From Adlercreutzia shanghongiae (GTDB lineage: Bacteria > Actinomycetota > Coriobacteriia > Coriobacteriales > Eggerthellaceae), in the NCBI RefSeq assembly GCF_035830635.1, contig NZ_JAYMFI010000001.1:186001-250000 (forward strand): a DNA stretch of 64,000 bases, written 5' to 3'. A program made the translations under genes and the position numbers. The notes below the pieces were generated by a model. It worked only from the letters and a program-made list of their open reading frames with translations. It was not told the origin of the DNA and ran no database searches. This document shows positions 15,699 to 23,947 of the stretch, in pieces. The number at the start of each line of letters is the position of its first letter. Positions within the stretch are counted from its first letter, which is position 1.

Positions 15699-16991
15699 TT
15701 AGCGCTTGATGTTGTAGAACGCCTTCAGGCCTGCGTAGACGGCTTGGTCCTCCAGCTGCTCCTCGATGCGGATGAGCTGGTTGTACTTGGCCACGCGGTC
15801 GCTGCGGGCCGGGGCGCCGGTCTTGATCTGGCCGGTGTTCACGGCCACGGACAAATCGGCGATAGTCACGTCCTCGGTTTCGCCGGAGCGGTGGCTCATG
15901 ACGCAGGCATAGCCGGCCTGCTTGGCCATCTCAATGGCCTCGAGCGTCTCAGTGAGCGAGCCGATCTGGTTCACCTTGATGAGGATGGCGTTGGCGCAGC
16001 CCAGCTCGATGCCCTTGGCCAGACGCTTGGAATTGGTGACGAACAAATCGTCGCCCACCAGCTGGACGCGGTCGCCGATGCGGTCGGTCAGCTTCTTCCA
16101 GCCGTCCCAATCCTCCTCGGCCATGCCGTCCTCGATGGAAACGATGGGGTACTTGTTCACGAGCGCCTCCCAGTAGTCCACCATCTCGACGCTCGTGAGC
16201 TCGCGGCCCTCGCCGGCCAGCACGTACTTGCCGGTCTCGGCGTTGTAGAACTCGGTGGACGCCGGATCCATAGCGAAGAGGATGTCGGTGCCGGGTTTGT
16301 AGCCGGCCTTCTCGCAGGCCTCAACGATGTAGGCCAGCGGCTCCTCGTTGGTCTTGAGGTTGGGAGCAAAGCCGCCCTCGTCGCCCACGCCGCCGCCGAG
16401 ACCGGCGTCGTGGAGCACCTTCTTCAGGGTGTGGTAGATCTCCGCACACCAGCGCAGGGCCTCGGCGAAGGTTTTGGCGCCCACGGGCATAATCATGAAC
16501 TCCTGGAAGTCCACGTTGTTGTCGGCATGCACGCCGCCGTTCAGGATGTTCATCATGGGAGTAGGCAGCAGATGCGCGTTCACGCCGCCCACGTACTTGT
16601 ACAGCGGAAGGCCCGCAGCCTCGGCAGCAGCCTTGGACACGGCCAAAGAGGCGCCCAGGATGGCGTTGGCGCCGAACGCGCCCTTGTTGTCGGTGCCATC
16701 GGCCTCGATCATGGCGGCGTCCACCATGCGCTGGTCCTCGGCCTCAAGGCCGATGAGCGCATCGGCGATCTCGCCGTTCACGTGGGCCACGGCATCCAAC
16801 GTGCCCTTGCCCAGGTAGCGGCTCTTATCGCAGTCGCGCAGTTCCACGGCCTCAAAAGCGCCGGTGGAAGCGCCCGAGGGAACCGCCGCGCGGCCGAAGG
16901 ACCCATCCTCCAGCACGACTTCCACTTCGACGGTGGGATTGCCGCGGGAATCTAAGATCTCGCGCCCGTACACATCGATGATGACGCTCAT
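15699..16991 (-). CDS. eno: Enolase
   Basis: The 430-residue protein starts MSVIIDVYGREILDSRGNPT and has SGASTGAFEAVELRD and the C-terminal enolase signature (LIKVNQIGSLTETLEA). It also has the catalytic/metal region GVGDEGGFAPN and SHRSGETED. It converts 2-phosphoglycerate to phosphoenolpyruvate in glycolysis. The ATG at 16991 has a perfect AAGGAGG before it; an in-frame ATG further upstream is less likely. It appears monocistronic, with a terminator downstream. Confidence 0.97.
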   Translation of the reverse strand: MSVIIDVYGREILDSRGNPTVEVEVVLEDGSFGRAAVPSGASTGAFEAVELRDCDKSRYLGKGTLDAVAHVNGEIADALIGLEAEDQRMVDAAMIEADGTDNKGAFGANAILGASLAVSKAAAEAAGLPLYKYVGGVNAHLLPTPMMNILNGGVHADNNVDFQEFMIMPVGAKTFAEALRWCAEIYHTLKKVLHDAGLGGGVGDEGGFAPNLKTNEEPLAYIVEACEKAGYKPGTDILFAMDPASTEFYNAETGKYVLAGEGRELTSVEMVDYWEALVNKYPIVSIEDGMAEEDWDGWKKLTDRIGDRVQLVGDDLFVTNSKRLAKGIELGCANAILIKVNQIGSLTETLEAIEMAKQAGYACVMSHRSGETEDVTIADLSVAVNTGQIKTGAPARSDRVAKYNQLIRIEEQLEDQAVYAGLKAFYNIKR

Positions 16992-17086
16992 GAAATGCCT
17001 CCTTGAAGGTTGGTTATGATGCAATCAGCGTTCACCATCATAGCACGACGCAGCGACCAACGCCGTCGCATTCCGCGCAGGAGCGC

Positions 17087-17115
17087 AAAAGGGCCGCGCC
17101 TGCGCGGCACGGCCC
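17087..17115 (-). terminator. Terminator after the FAD reductase gene
   Basis: An imperfect GC stem (GGGCCGCGC against GCGC and GGCCC with a 5-base bulge) is followed on the minus strand by TTTT, 27 bases past the stop at 17142. Confidence 0.6.
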
Positions 17116-17141
17116 CATGAGGGAGGGTGAGCTAAAGGCCC

Positions 17142-18836
17142 TTAGGCGATCTCGCCGGCCAGGTAGCGGGCCACGTGGCGGCCCTGGGTGGACGAGCGAC
17201 CGCTCGCCACGCCCACGATGTACTCGGGGTAGTTGCCGGAGAAGAAGCTGCCCGAGGCATCGCCGGCCACGTAAAGCCCCTCGACAACCTCGCCGGCCTC
17301 GTTGAGCGCCTGGCAGTGCTTGTTGATGCGAATGCCGTCCAGCGTGGTGAGCAGCGAGCCGCCGAACCAGCAGCCGTAGAAGGGCGCGGTACGCAGGGCG
17401 GACAGACGGAATGCCTCCTTGCCGAAGTCGTCATCGATCTGGGCATCGAACTGGGCGTTGTAGCGCTCCACCTGCTCGAGGAAGGCCTCCTTGTCGGCAC
17501 CCGCAAAGCCCATGGCGTCGGCCAGCCCCTCGATGGTATCGGCCTTCACCATGCAGCCGGCATCCAGGGCCACAGCGCAGAACTCGTCGATGGGCATGCC
17601 GACGGCCATCATCTGCTTGGCGAAGGCGGAGCATCCGATGGTGTCGAAGCGCAGGATATCCTCGGGCGCATTGGCGTCGAACACCTGGCACCACACGCCG
17701 CCGGGCTGCTGAGCGGCCGCATTGCACATAAAGTCGTAGGGCATCGACTCGTTCACAAAGCGCTTGCCGTGGCGGTTCACCTTCATGAAGGGCTGGCTGC
17801 CGATGTTCTCCTGGAAGATGCCGCCGGGAAGCATGGCGCCCTCCCCCTCGGAAGTGTAGCCGCAGTCCACGCCCGGAGCCACCGCACCGCGATCGAAGAT
17901 CATGGGCGAGGCCTCGAGCTCCTTGACCGCGCCGGCCCAGATGGCGGCCTTGATGCCGTCACCGGTGTCGTTGGGGGCGAAGCTGGAGGCCGTGCAGCAG
18001 GCAAGGGCGGCCGGTGAGAGCGCGGACATCATGACGGGATTGGCCGGGTAGCCGCCCGTGGCGATGAGCGTGTCCTTCGCGTTCACCTGCACATAGCCCT
18101 CTTCGGTATTGAAGATGGCCCCGGTCACGACACCGTCGGCCTCCACGAGGCGCACGAGCTCCCAGCCGAAGCGCACGGGGTTTCCCGCTTCCTCGATGAG
18201 CGAGGCGAACACGTCGTTGCGCATGGGCGGGGTGTAGGGGGTCAGCCACACGTGCTGCAGCGTGGGCAGGTAGTAGTCGGTGCCGCCAGTGGGATGCTCG
18301 TTGACAAGATCGACCACGCACTGCTTCTCGGCGGCCTGCATCTTCGAATCCATCCAGTCCAGGCACTCGCCGGACTCGTCGAGCCACACGCGAATAACCT
18401 CCTGGTTGCACTTGCCCGAGGCATAGCGCGTCAACTCGTTCAAGAGCTTCGGCTTGTCCACCTCCACGCCCATTTGCTTCTGGTAGGCGCTGTCCACAGC
18501 ACCCACGTACTCGCGGGTCTCCTGCACCGTGCCGTTCTTCTCGCAGATGATGAAATCGAGCCCGGCCTCCTGGGCGGTAAGGGCCGCGGTCATGCCGGCG
18601 GTGCCGGCGCCCACGATAAGAAAGTCGGTGTCCTCGGTGCGGGCGATGTCGGCGATTTCCGGAGCGGCGCCGAGCCAGTCGGCGGCTGCCGGAGCCTCGG
18701 CGCCTGTGGTGGCCATGGCCTCGCCCGAGCCCTTCGGTGCGCAACCGGAAAGAGCGGCGGTGGCGCCCGCGGCCACAAGCGCGCCCAGGCCGAGGAAGCC
18801 TCGACGGGAGATGCCGTTGGTAGTGTTCTCAGTCAT
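17142..18836 (-). CDS. Tat-exported FAD-dependent reductase (fumarate reductase flavoprotein-like)
   Basis: The 564-residue protein begins with a twin-arginine signal (SRRGFLGLG) ending in a lipobox-like ALSGCAP, so it is probably a membrane-anchored exported protein. The FAD-binding motif is FLIVGAGTAGMTAA (about residues 73-86). The fold is that of the FAD_binding_2/fumarate reductase flavoprotein family, including the C-terminal VAGDASGSFFSGNYPEY motif. It lacks the FMN-binding domain seen in some homologues. In Eggerthellaceae such enzymes reduce diverse enoate-type substrates. The substrate cannot be read from sequence. It is divergent from a LuxR membrane regulator. Confidence 0.85.
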   Translation of the reverse strand: MTENTTNGISRRGFLGLGALVAAGATAALSGCAPKGSGEAMATTGAEAPAAADWLGAAPEIADIARTEDTDFLIVGAGTAGMTAALTAQEAGLDFIICEKNGTVQETREYVGAVDSAYQKQMGVEVDKPKLLNELTRYASGKCNQEVIRVWLDESGECLDWMDSKMQAAEKQCVVDLVNEHPTGGTDYYLPTLQHVWLTPYTPPMRNDVFASLIEEAGNPVRFGWELVRLVEADGVVTGAIFNTEEGYVQVNAKDTLIATGGYPANPVMMSALSPAALACCTASSFAPNDTGDGIKAAIWAGAVKELEASPMIFDRGAVAPGVDCGYTSEGEGAMLPGGIFQENIGSQPFMKVNRHGKRFVNESMPYDFMCNAAAQQPGGVWCQVFDANAPEDILRFDTIGCSAFAKQMMAVGMPIDEFCAVALDAGCMVKADTIEGLADAMGFAGADKEAFLEQVERYNAQFDAQIDDDFGKEAFRLSALRTAPFYGCWFGGSLLTTLDGIRINKHCQALNEAGEVVEGLYVAGDASGSFFSGNYPEYIVGVASGRSSTQGRHVARYLAGEIA

Positions 18837-18950
18837 AGTGTCCCTCCTTGGGTCTGCGGTCTCGCGCCCTCCGTTCGGCGCGGCCTGTGATGGCTCAGTA
18901 TTGTGGGCACTCTCGGCTCTTTGCGCGACACCCCGAGAACCCGATTTTCA

Positions 18951-19040
18951 ATTCAGTGAATGAACTGGCCTTTCTTCCATCTCACCACCCGAGCTTCACC
19001 CTCTCGGGGCGACGTCTCGCCCCGTCTTCATTGGTATACT
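18951..19040 (+). promoter_or_regulatory. Divergent control region between the FAD reductase and LuxR genes
   Basis: The 277-base gap holds the palindrome ATTCAGTGAAT (18951-18961), a perfect hairpin CGGGGCGA-CGTC-TCGCCCCG (19005-19024) and a possible -10 box TATACT (19035-19040) reading toward the regulator. No convincing -35 is seen. The palindrome is a candidate regulator site; the role of the hairpin is unknown. Confidence 0.4.
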
Positions 19041-19113
19041 GGATGCCGCACGATTCCATCGGGCACGCAGGCGAATAGCGGATGCGTGCCGTCGGCCGTC
19101 CCAAGGAGGCCCC

Positions 19114-20643
19114 ATGCCCATGCTGCGAACCTGCGGCGCCCTGACCCTCATACTGCTCGCCTCCACCATGCTCAATACCGCCATCTTTCCCGAAGTGGCA
19201 CTTGCAAGCCCCTGGGCCCGAGACATCTCGACAGTCTGCGGTGCCGTCTTCGCCATCGCCGTAGCCGTCGCGGCCTTCGTCAGACCATCCCTCATTCGCG
19301 AGCGCATCGCCTCCCTTGGACTGCTCGCCCTCCTGCTGCTGAGCATGGCCCTTCTGTGTGGAGGCATCTACGCGGAAAACGTCCCCCTCGTCGTCGCCGG
19401 CAGCCCCTTCGGCGGCATCGGCATGGTGTGGTTCTCGGTTGTGCTGGGCGTGGCGCTCACGCGGCTCTCGCGCCGCGAGGCCCTTATCGCTGTGGGCAGC
19501 GCCTACGTTGCCAACTACGGCATCCGCCTGCTGCTCACTCTGATGGGTGCGCCCGTCCCCCTCTTCATCGCCGCCCTGCTGTACTGCGGCGCCATCGCTG
19601 CGGCCTACAGGCTCATCGCGCCTGTGGTTCGAGACATCTTCGCCGCCTTGCGCGCCCAGGAGCCTCCCACTGTTCTCGACGCCACCAACCCCAGTTCGTT
19701 TCTTCCCTTCTCTAGCTTCGTGTATGTGACGCTCATCATCTTCAACGCTGCCTGCGGCTTCGAAATGGCCCAAACCGGCGGCAGCCTCGCGCCGGCATGG
19801 GAGGCCGTCTCCTTCCTTCCCGTGGCCGTCGTGCTGGCACTGGCTCTTGCGCAGCGACCGCGGGCCGACAGCCTCGACAACCTGCATATGCTGGCGGCCC
19901 TGCTCGTCTTCGCCGGGCTTCTGCTCATCCCCTTGCGCACCCTGCCCGCCGACGGGATCAACCTCGCTGCCATGGGGCCGGCCGTCTTATTGCGCAGCGG
20001 CTCGGACGTCTTCGCCGTGCTCATCTATCTGCTCATTGCCGCCATCGGCGCGCGCAACCCCTTGGGCTCGCTCACTGCCGCCGCCTTCGCCTTCGCCGCC
20101 AGTTGGATCGGCATCGTCATCGGCGCTGCCGGCCCGCTCGTTTTGGATCAGCTCGCTGCCGAGGGCGCCGAGGCCACGACTCTTGCCACTCTGCTCGTCA
20201 CTTTCATCTTCGTTGCCTACAACTTCGTTGCCCTGCGCCATCGCAGCTTCGACGCATCGGTGAGTACCGTCGTGCCCGCCTACGCTCCGGCAGGCAGCAC
20301 GGAGACAGAGGCCTTCGATCCGAGTAGCGCGGCAGTCGCCCCAAGCCTCGAGCACGGCCTTGGTGAGGAGGAGCCTTCCCTCTCGCCCGAGCCCGACAGC
20401 CCCAGCGACGACGCCCGCATCGAGCGGGGGTGCACGGCGGTGGCCGAGCGCTTCGGCCTCACCAGCCGCGAGAGCGACGTGCTTGCCCTTTTAGCCCGCG
20501 GCCGCACAAGCCCCGTCATTCAGAAGAGGCTCACCGTGTCCCACAACACCGTAAAGAGCCACGTGCGGCACATCTACGCGAAGCTCGACGTGCATTCCCA
20601 GCAGGAGCTCATCGATTTGGTCGACGAATTGGCGGCACAATAA
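19114..20643 (+). CDS. Membrane-embedded LuxR family regulator
   Basis: The 509-residue protein has about 12 hydrophobic segments (residues 5-385), a polar linker and a C-terminal LuxR helix-turn-helix (FGLTSRESDVLALLARGRTS, then HNTVKSHVRHIYAKL). This architecture, with a transporter-like sensor fused to a DNA-binding domain, is abundant in Eggerthellaceae next to exported reductase genes. The start ATG follows AAGGAGG. It is divergent from the FAD reductase at 17142-18836 and probably activates it in response to the reductase substrate; this is inference from context. Confidence 0.87.
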   Translation: MPMLRTCGALTLILLASTMLNTAIFPEVALASPWARDISTVCGAVFAIAVAVAAFVRPSLIRERIASLGLLALLLLSMALLCGGIYAENVPLVVAGSPFGGIGMVWFSVVLGVALTRLSRREALIAVGSAYVANYGIRLLLTLMGAPVPLFIAALLYCGAIAAAYRLIAPVVRDIFAALRAQEPPTVLDATNPSSFLPFSSFVYVTLIIFNAACGFEMAQTGGSLAPAWEAVSFLPVAVVLALALAQRPRADSLDNLHMLAALLVFAGLLLIPLRTLPADGINLAAMGPAVLLRSGSDVFAVLIYLLIAAIGARNPLGSLTAAAFAFAASWIGIVIGAAGPLVLDQLAAEGAEATTLATLLVTFIFVAYNFVALRHRSFDASVSTVVPAYAPAGSTETEAFDPSSAAVAPSLEHGLGEEEPSLSPEPDSPSDDARIERGCTAVAERFGLTSRESDVLALLARGRTSPVIQKRLTVSHNTVKSHVRHIYAKLDVHSQQELIDLVDELAAQ

Positions 20644-20713
20644 CCTGCGGCGCCGAGGGCCACCCCCTCCATAAAGCGAGGATAGCACCGAGCCGTTTGA
20701 GCCAGGGCGGGGT

Positions 20714-20742
20714 TTGCAGCTGCGGGAAAATCTTCCTATAAT
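20714..20742 (+). promoter_or_regulatory. Strong promoter of the EamA transporter, probably leaderless
   Basis: TTGCAG (20714-20719) and a perfect TATAAT (20737-20742) are 17 bases apart. The GTG at 20751 starts 9 bases after the -10 box, about where transcription should begin. No Shine-Dalgarno sequence is present. Confidence 0.65.
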
Positions 20743-20750
20743 GGCGGGCT

Positions 20751-21698
20751 GTGACTGAGAAGAGGAACATACCGGGCTTCGTCTACAAGCTCATGCTGCT
20801 GGCGGCCACCGTTATCTGGGGCATCGCCTTCGTGGTGATGAAGGATGCCGTGGATGTGCTGCCGCCCGCGCAGCTTATCGGCGTGCGCTTCTTCCTTACG
20901 GGCCTGCTCATGGCCGTTGTGTTTCACCGCTCGCTCAAGGGCACGTGGAACGGGCCGTGCTTGAAGGCGGGACTCGTGCTGGCGGCCGTGACGTTTCTGG
21001 CCTTTTGGGTGCAGACCATCGGACTGGCCGACACCACGCCCGGCAAGAACGCCTTTCTCACGGCCACCTACTGCGTCATCGTGCCCTTTATGCTGTGGGC
21101 GGCAGCGGGCAAGCGACCGACTGTTGCCAACATCGGGGCGGCATTTCTCTGCATCGCGGGCATCGGGCTGGTGTCCCTCACCGCCAGCGCCCTTACCATG
21201 GAGTTCGGAGATGTCATGACGCTTCTGTGCGCTGTGTTCTTTGCAGCACAGATCATCGCCATTTCCCATTACTCCAAGAAGTTCAACGTGCTGGCGCTCA
21301 CGGTTTACCAATTCCTCTTCGGAGGTCTTTTGGGCATGCTCGTCGGCGGCCTCATCGAGCCAATGCCGAACCTTTCCGCTCTCACGCCTGAGTTCGCCTT
21401 CAACTTGTTCTACCTGGTGGTGTTCGCCTCGGGGCTGTGCTACCTCTTTCAAAACATGGGGCTCGCCCATGTGGCACCGGCCCAGGGCGCGCTTCTGCTC
21501 TCTCTGGAATCGGTCTTCGGCGTGCTGGCCAGCGTGCTTTTGTACGGCGAGGTGGTCACGGGACGCATGCTCGTCGGCTTCGCCCTCATTTTCGCCGCTA
21601 TCCTCTTGAGCGAACTCGCCCCCGCGCGCAAGACGTCAGAGCAGCGCGAAGGCGCAGCAGACTATGACGCCGACGAGGAATACGCCCCCGTCGCGTAA
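20751..21698 (+). CDS. EamA/DMT family transporter
   Basis: The 315-residue protein has ten hydrophobic helices in two EamA repeats. The first opens with LAATVIWGIAFVVMKDAV; the second contains LCAVFFAAQIIAISHYSKK and ends with GEVVTGRMLVGFALIFAAILLSEL. Such proteins export amino acids or other metabolites; the substrate is not predictable. The GTG start at 20751 gives the family N-terminus. Its last 63 bases overlap the end of the convergent EcfT gene. Confidence 0.85.
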   Translation: MTEKRNIPGFVYKLMLLAATVIWGIAFVVMKDAVDVLPPAQLIGVRFFLTGLLMAVVFHRSLKGTWNGPCLKAGLVLAAVTFLAFWVQTIGLADTTPGKNAFLTATYCVIVPFMLWAAAGKRPTVANIGAAFLCIAGIGLVSLTASALTMEFGDVMTLLCAVFFAAQIIAISHYSKKFNVLALTVYQFLFGGLLGMLVGGLIEPMPNLSALTPEFAFNLFYLVVFASGLCYLFQNMGLAHVAPAQGALLLSLESVFGVLASVLLYGEVVTGRMLVGFALIFAAILLSELAPARKTSEQREGAADYDADEEYAPVA

Positions 21699-22367
21699 GG
21701 TTAGACCCCGCTCGGCCAATGAGGTCGGCGCATCAGTCGCCCCAAAGCAGCGGGCGTCCATGGCCTGGGCCAGACGGTCAGCGCGGCGGAAAAGCCCCAC
21801 GAGCACCGGGGTCATCATTCCGCCGTAGGCGCGCAGGCGTACCGACACTCCTGAGCCCTCGAAGGCGGCACCGCGCGACGCCTGGGCGGCACGTACGGCC
21901 GCGAGCTCTTCGGCTAGCAGCGGAATGAAGCGCAGGGCAATGGAGAGGGCCGTGGTGAAATCGCGCACAGGAAGCCCCCACCGCCCCAACGGCGCGAGCA
22001 CCTTTCTCAGCGCATCGGTAAGCTCCGTGGGCGTCGAGAGCACCATGAGCGCAAGACTCGCCCATACGAGCAGGACGATGCGCGCCACCACCATCGCACC
22101 CGAGCTCCACCCTTGGGTCGAGCCGTGATACACCAGGAGAAAGGCGCAGATCACATAGACGAAAGAGGCATCGCGCGCGATGCGCCCAACGCTCAGCTTG
22201 CCTGCGAGCATTACCACGACAAGAACTGCCGCTGCGACGCCGAGCCCCCAAAATGACGACGCAAGCAGCAGCGCAACCGAATAAGCTACCAGCAGCGCGA
22301 TTTTCACGCGACCATCGACGGCGCGGATGCCCTCGGCAAGGGAGTATCTTTGGCGATTCTCGACCAT
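21636..22367 (-). CDS. ecfT: Energy-coupling factor transporter transmembrane protein EcfT
   Basis: The 243-residue protein has about five membrane helices and the CbiQ/EcfT coupling-helix motif AAQASRGAAFEG (about residues 160-171), where the Ala-Arg-Gly core contacts the ATPases. A second helix carries MDARCFGATDAPT. EcfT links vitamin-binding S components to EcfA ATPases. No EcfA or S component is in the window, so it probably works with ATPases encoded elsewhere. The ATG at 22367 is chosen from the family N-terminus; no strong ribosome site is seen. It is convergent with, and overlaps, the EamA gene. Confidence 0.82.
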   Translation of the reverse strand: MVENRQRYSLAEGIRAVDGRVKIALLVAYSVALLLASSFWGLGVAAAVLVVVMLAGKLSVGRIARDASFVYVICAFLLVYHGSTQGWSSGAMVVARIVLLVWASLALMVLSTPTELTDALRKVLAPLGRWGLPVRDFTTALSIALRFIPLLAEELAAVRAAQASRGAAFEGSGVSVRLRAYGGMMTPVLVGLFRRADRLAQAMDARCFGATDAPTSLAERGLTLRDGGVFLVGVIVCCAFALL

Positions 22368-22463
22368 GGGTCCATTATGGCCCACGCCTACCTTCTGCGG
22401 GAGGCGCGCTTGCCAAACGCACGCCAGCGGCAAGACGCCATGCCCTGTTTTGTGCAATAACGC

Positions 22464-22501
22464 AAAGGAGGGCACTGCCCTGCAAGAGAAGTGCCCTCTT
22501 T
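22464..22501 (-). terminator. Hairpin downstream of the small acidic gene
   Basis: AAAGGAGGGCACT pairs with AAGTGCCCTCTTT, with one unpaired base in the stem and a 12-base loop. It lies about 130 bases beyond the stop at 22630. Nothing else is recognisable between 22380 and 22629. Confidence 0.6.
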
Positions 22502-22629
22502 GAGTCCACCAAGCCATCCCGCGGGCTCCGGTTAAGGCGGCGCCCAAGCTTGTTGGAAAAGCATCGCCGAGAGTCAACGAGTTAGCGAATTGCCCTCGAC
22601 GATGACGGGTTTGCCCTTCGCGAAAGCCC

Positions 22630-22842
22630 TTACAGCTTCGTCTCGGCCTCTTCGAACTCAAACGCAGTCTCGGCGGCCTCGGCCGCGGCCTGCTCGTCAC
22701 CGAGCGCGTCGTCGAACTCGGCGGACATGGTAGCCTCGGCCACCACTTCCTGCTCGATGCGCTCGAGATCCTTGACGGCATCCTCGGTCTTGGCGGCCTC
22801 GCTATCGACGAACTCCTTCATCAGCGTATCCTTGTCAGCCAT
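22630..22842 (-). CDS. Small acidic protein of unknown function
   Basis: The 70-residue protein starts MADKDTLMKEFVDSEAAKTE. It is highly acidic and Ala/Glu-rich and predicted entirely helical, with no Cys, signal or membrane segment. The ATG at 22842 is preceded by AAAGGAG at good spacing, which supports translation. It stands alone. I do not recognise the family; a small cytosolic or DNA/RNA-mimicking role would be speculation. Confidence 0.6.
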   Translation of the reverse strand: MADKDTLMKEFVDSEAAKTEDAVKDLERIEQEVVAEATMSAEFDDALGDEQAAAEAAETAFEFEEAETKL

Positions 22843-23010
22843 GATACGGCTCCTTTCGCTTCGCAACAATCGTCGTGAACTGGTCTCGTAAGAGCGTGTA
22901 TCCGTGCCCTTGCACTGCCTATTCTATGAGCCGCGCCGCGTGCGCAAACCTGAGCACGTCGATAGTAATTCAGAGGTTGGACGAGCGTTGCCTTACCGAC
23001 ACTAAGCTTT

Positions 23011-23144
23011 TTGCTTGGAAAATGACGGGTAGCGTAGCTTAAGACGTGCGACAGGAGGGCTTTGAAGAAACTGACCTGGGAAAACTTAGAGTATTCCGCG
23101 CGAAACGCCCCCTCTGACTACGCTACCCGTCATTTCCCAAGCAA
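23011..23144. repeat. Intergenic inverted-repeat element C
   Basis: Arms at 23011-23037 and 23118-23144 are 27-base inverted copies with a single mismatch (core AATGACGGGTAGCGTAG), enclosing 80 bases. CTGACCTGG occurs inside at 23071-23079. The element fills most of the 430-base gap between the small acidic gene and rplQ; otherwise the gap holds only the rplQ terminator. Same architecture as elements A, B, D and E. Confidence 0.75.
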
Positions 23145-23169
23145 TTGAACCCCCTTGCTGCGCAAAAGA

Positions 23170-23197
23170 AAAGCGACCACCCGAAGATGGTCGCTTT
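23170..23197 (-). terminator. Terminator of the ribosomal protein operon (after rplQ)
   Basis: AAAGCGACCA and TGGTCGCTTT form a perfect 10-bp stem with an 8-base loop, followed on the minus strand by TTCTTTT. Confidence 0.85.
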
Positions 23198-23274
23198 CGT
23201 ATAGAACGATGATCCCGTTTGCAGCTCATGCGGCTGGCCGCAGTCGGGCGCATCCGAACGATCGGGAAAGGCGT

Positions 23275-23934
23275 CTACTTGACGTCGGCCTTCTCCTCTT
23301 CGATCTTCTCGGCATCGACGGTCTCGGCCTCCTCGGCGGCCTTCTCCTCAGCCTTCTCGGCCTCCTCGCGAGCCTCCTCGACATCCTCGGCCTTCTCGGC
23401 AGCGTCTGCGGCCTCGATCTGCTCGATCTTGCCGTCGTCCTCGAAGCCAAGGTTCTCGGCGAGCTCCTCGGACTTCTCCTCGGCCTCCTCCTTCTTGGTC
23501 ACCTTCTTGGGGGCAGCCTTCTTCGGAGAGGCCTTCTTAGCGGCAGCGGCCTGGCGCTCGGCCTTGGGCACGCAGGGCTCGGTCACGAGCTCCATGATGA
23601 CCATGGGGGCGTTGTCGCCCTTGCGGGGCCCGAGCTTCATGATGCGGGTGTAGCCGCCGGGACGGTCCTGGAACATGCCCTGGGCGACCTTCTCGAAGAT
23701 CTCGCGCACGAGCTCCTTGTCGTTCAGGTAGGCGATGGCCAGACGGCGGGAATGCAGATCGCCGCGCTTGGCCCAGGTGATCACCTTGTCCACGTCGGGA
23801 CGGATCTCCTTGGCACGGGACTCGACCGTCTTGATGCGGTCGTTCAGGAACAGGGCGGAAACCAAGCTGCGCTTCATAGCCTTAGTGTGGCTATAGTCGG
23901 TGCCGAGCTTGCGACCCTTCTTGTTGTGTCTCAT
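23275..23934 (-). CDS. rplQ: Large ribosomal subunit protein bL17 with long charged tail
   Basis: Residues 1-118 are a normal bL17 (MRHNKKGRKLGTDYSHTKAM ... GDNAPMVIMEL). The protein then continues for about 100 residues: first a Lys/Ala-rich block (PKKAAPKKVTKKEEA), then a strongly acidic Glu/Ala-rich helix ending EEEKADVK. Typical bL17 is 115-130 residues. The tail keeps the codon style of the gene and ends right before the operon terminator, so it looks genuine. It is the last gene of the infA-rpmJ-rpsM-rpsK-rpsD-rpoA-rplQ run. Confidence 0.95.
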   Translation of the reverse strand: MRHNKKGRKLGTDYSHTKAMKRSLVSALFLNDRIKTVESRAKEIRPDVDKVITWAKRGDLHSRRLAIAYLNDKELVREIFEKVAQGMFQDRPGGYTRIMKLGPRKGDNAPMVIMELVTEPCVPKAERQAAAAKKASPKKAAPKKVTKKEEAEEKSEELAENLGFEDDGKIEQIEAADAAEKAEDVEEAREEAEKAEEKAAEEAETVDAEKIEEEKADVK

Positions 23935-23947
23935 ATCTCTGTGTCTC

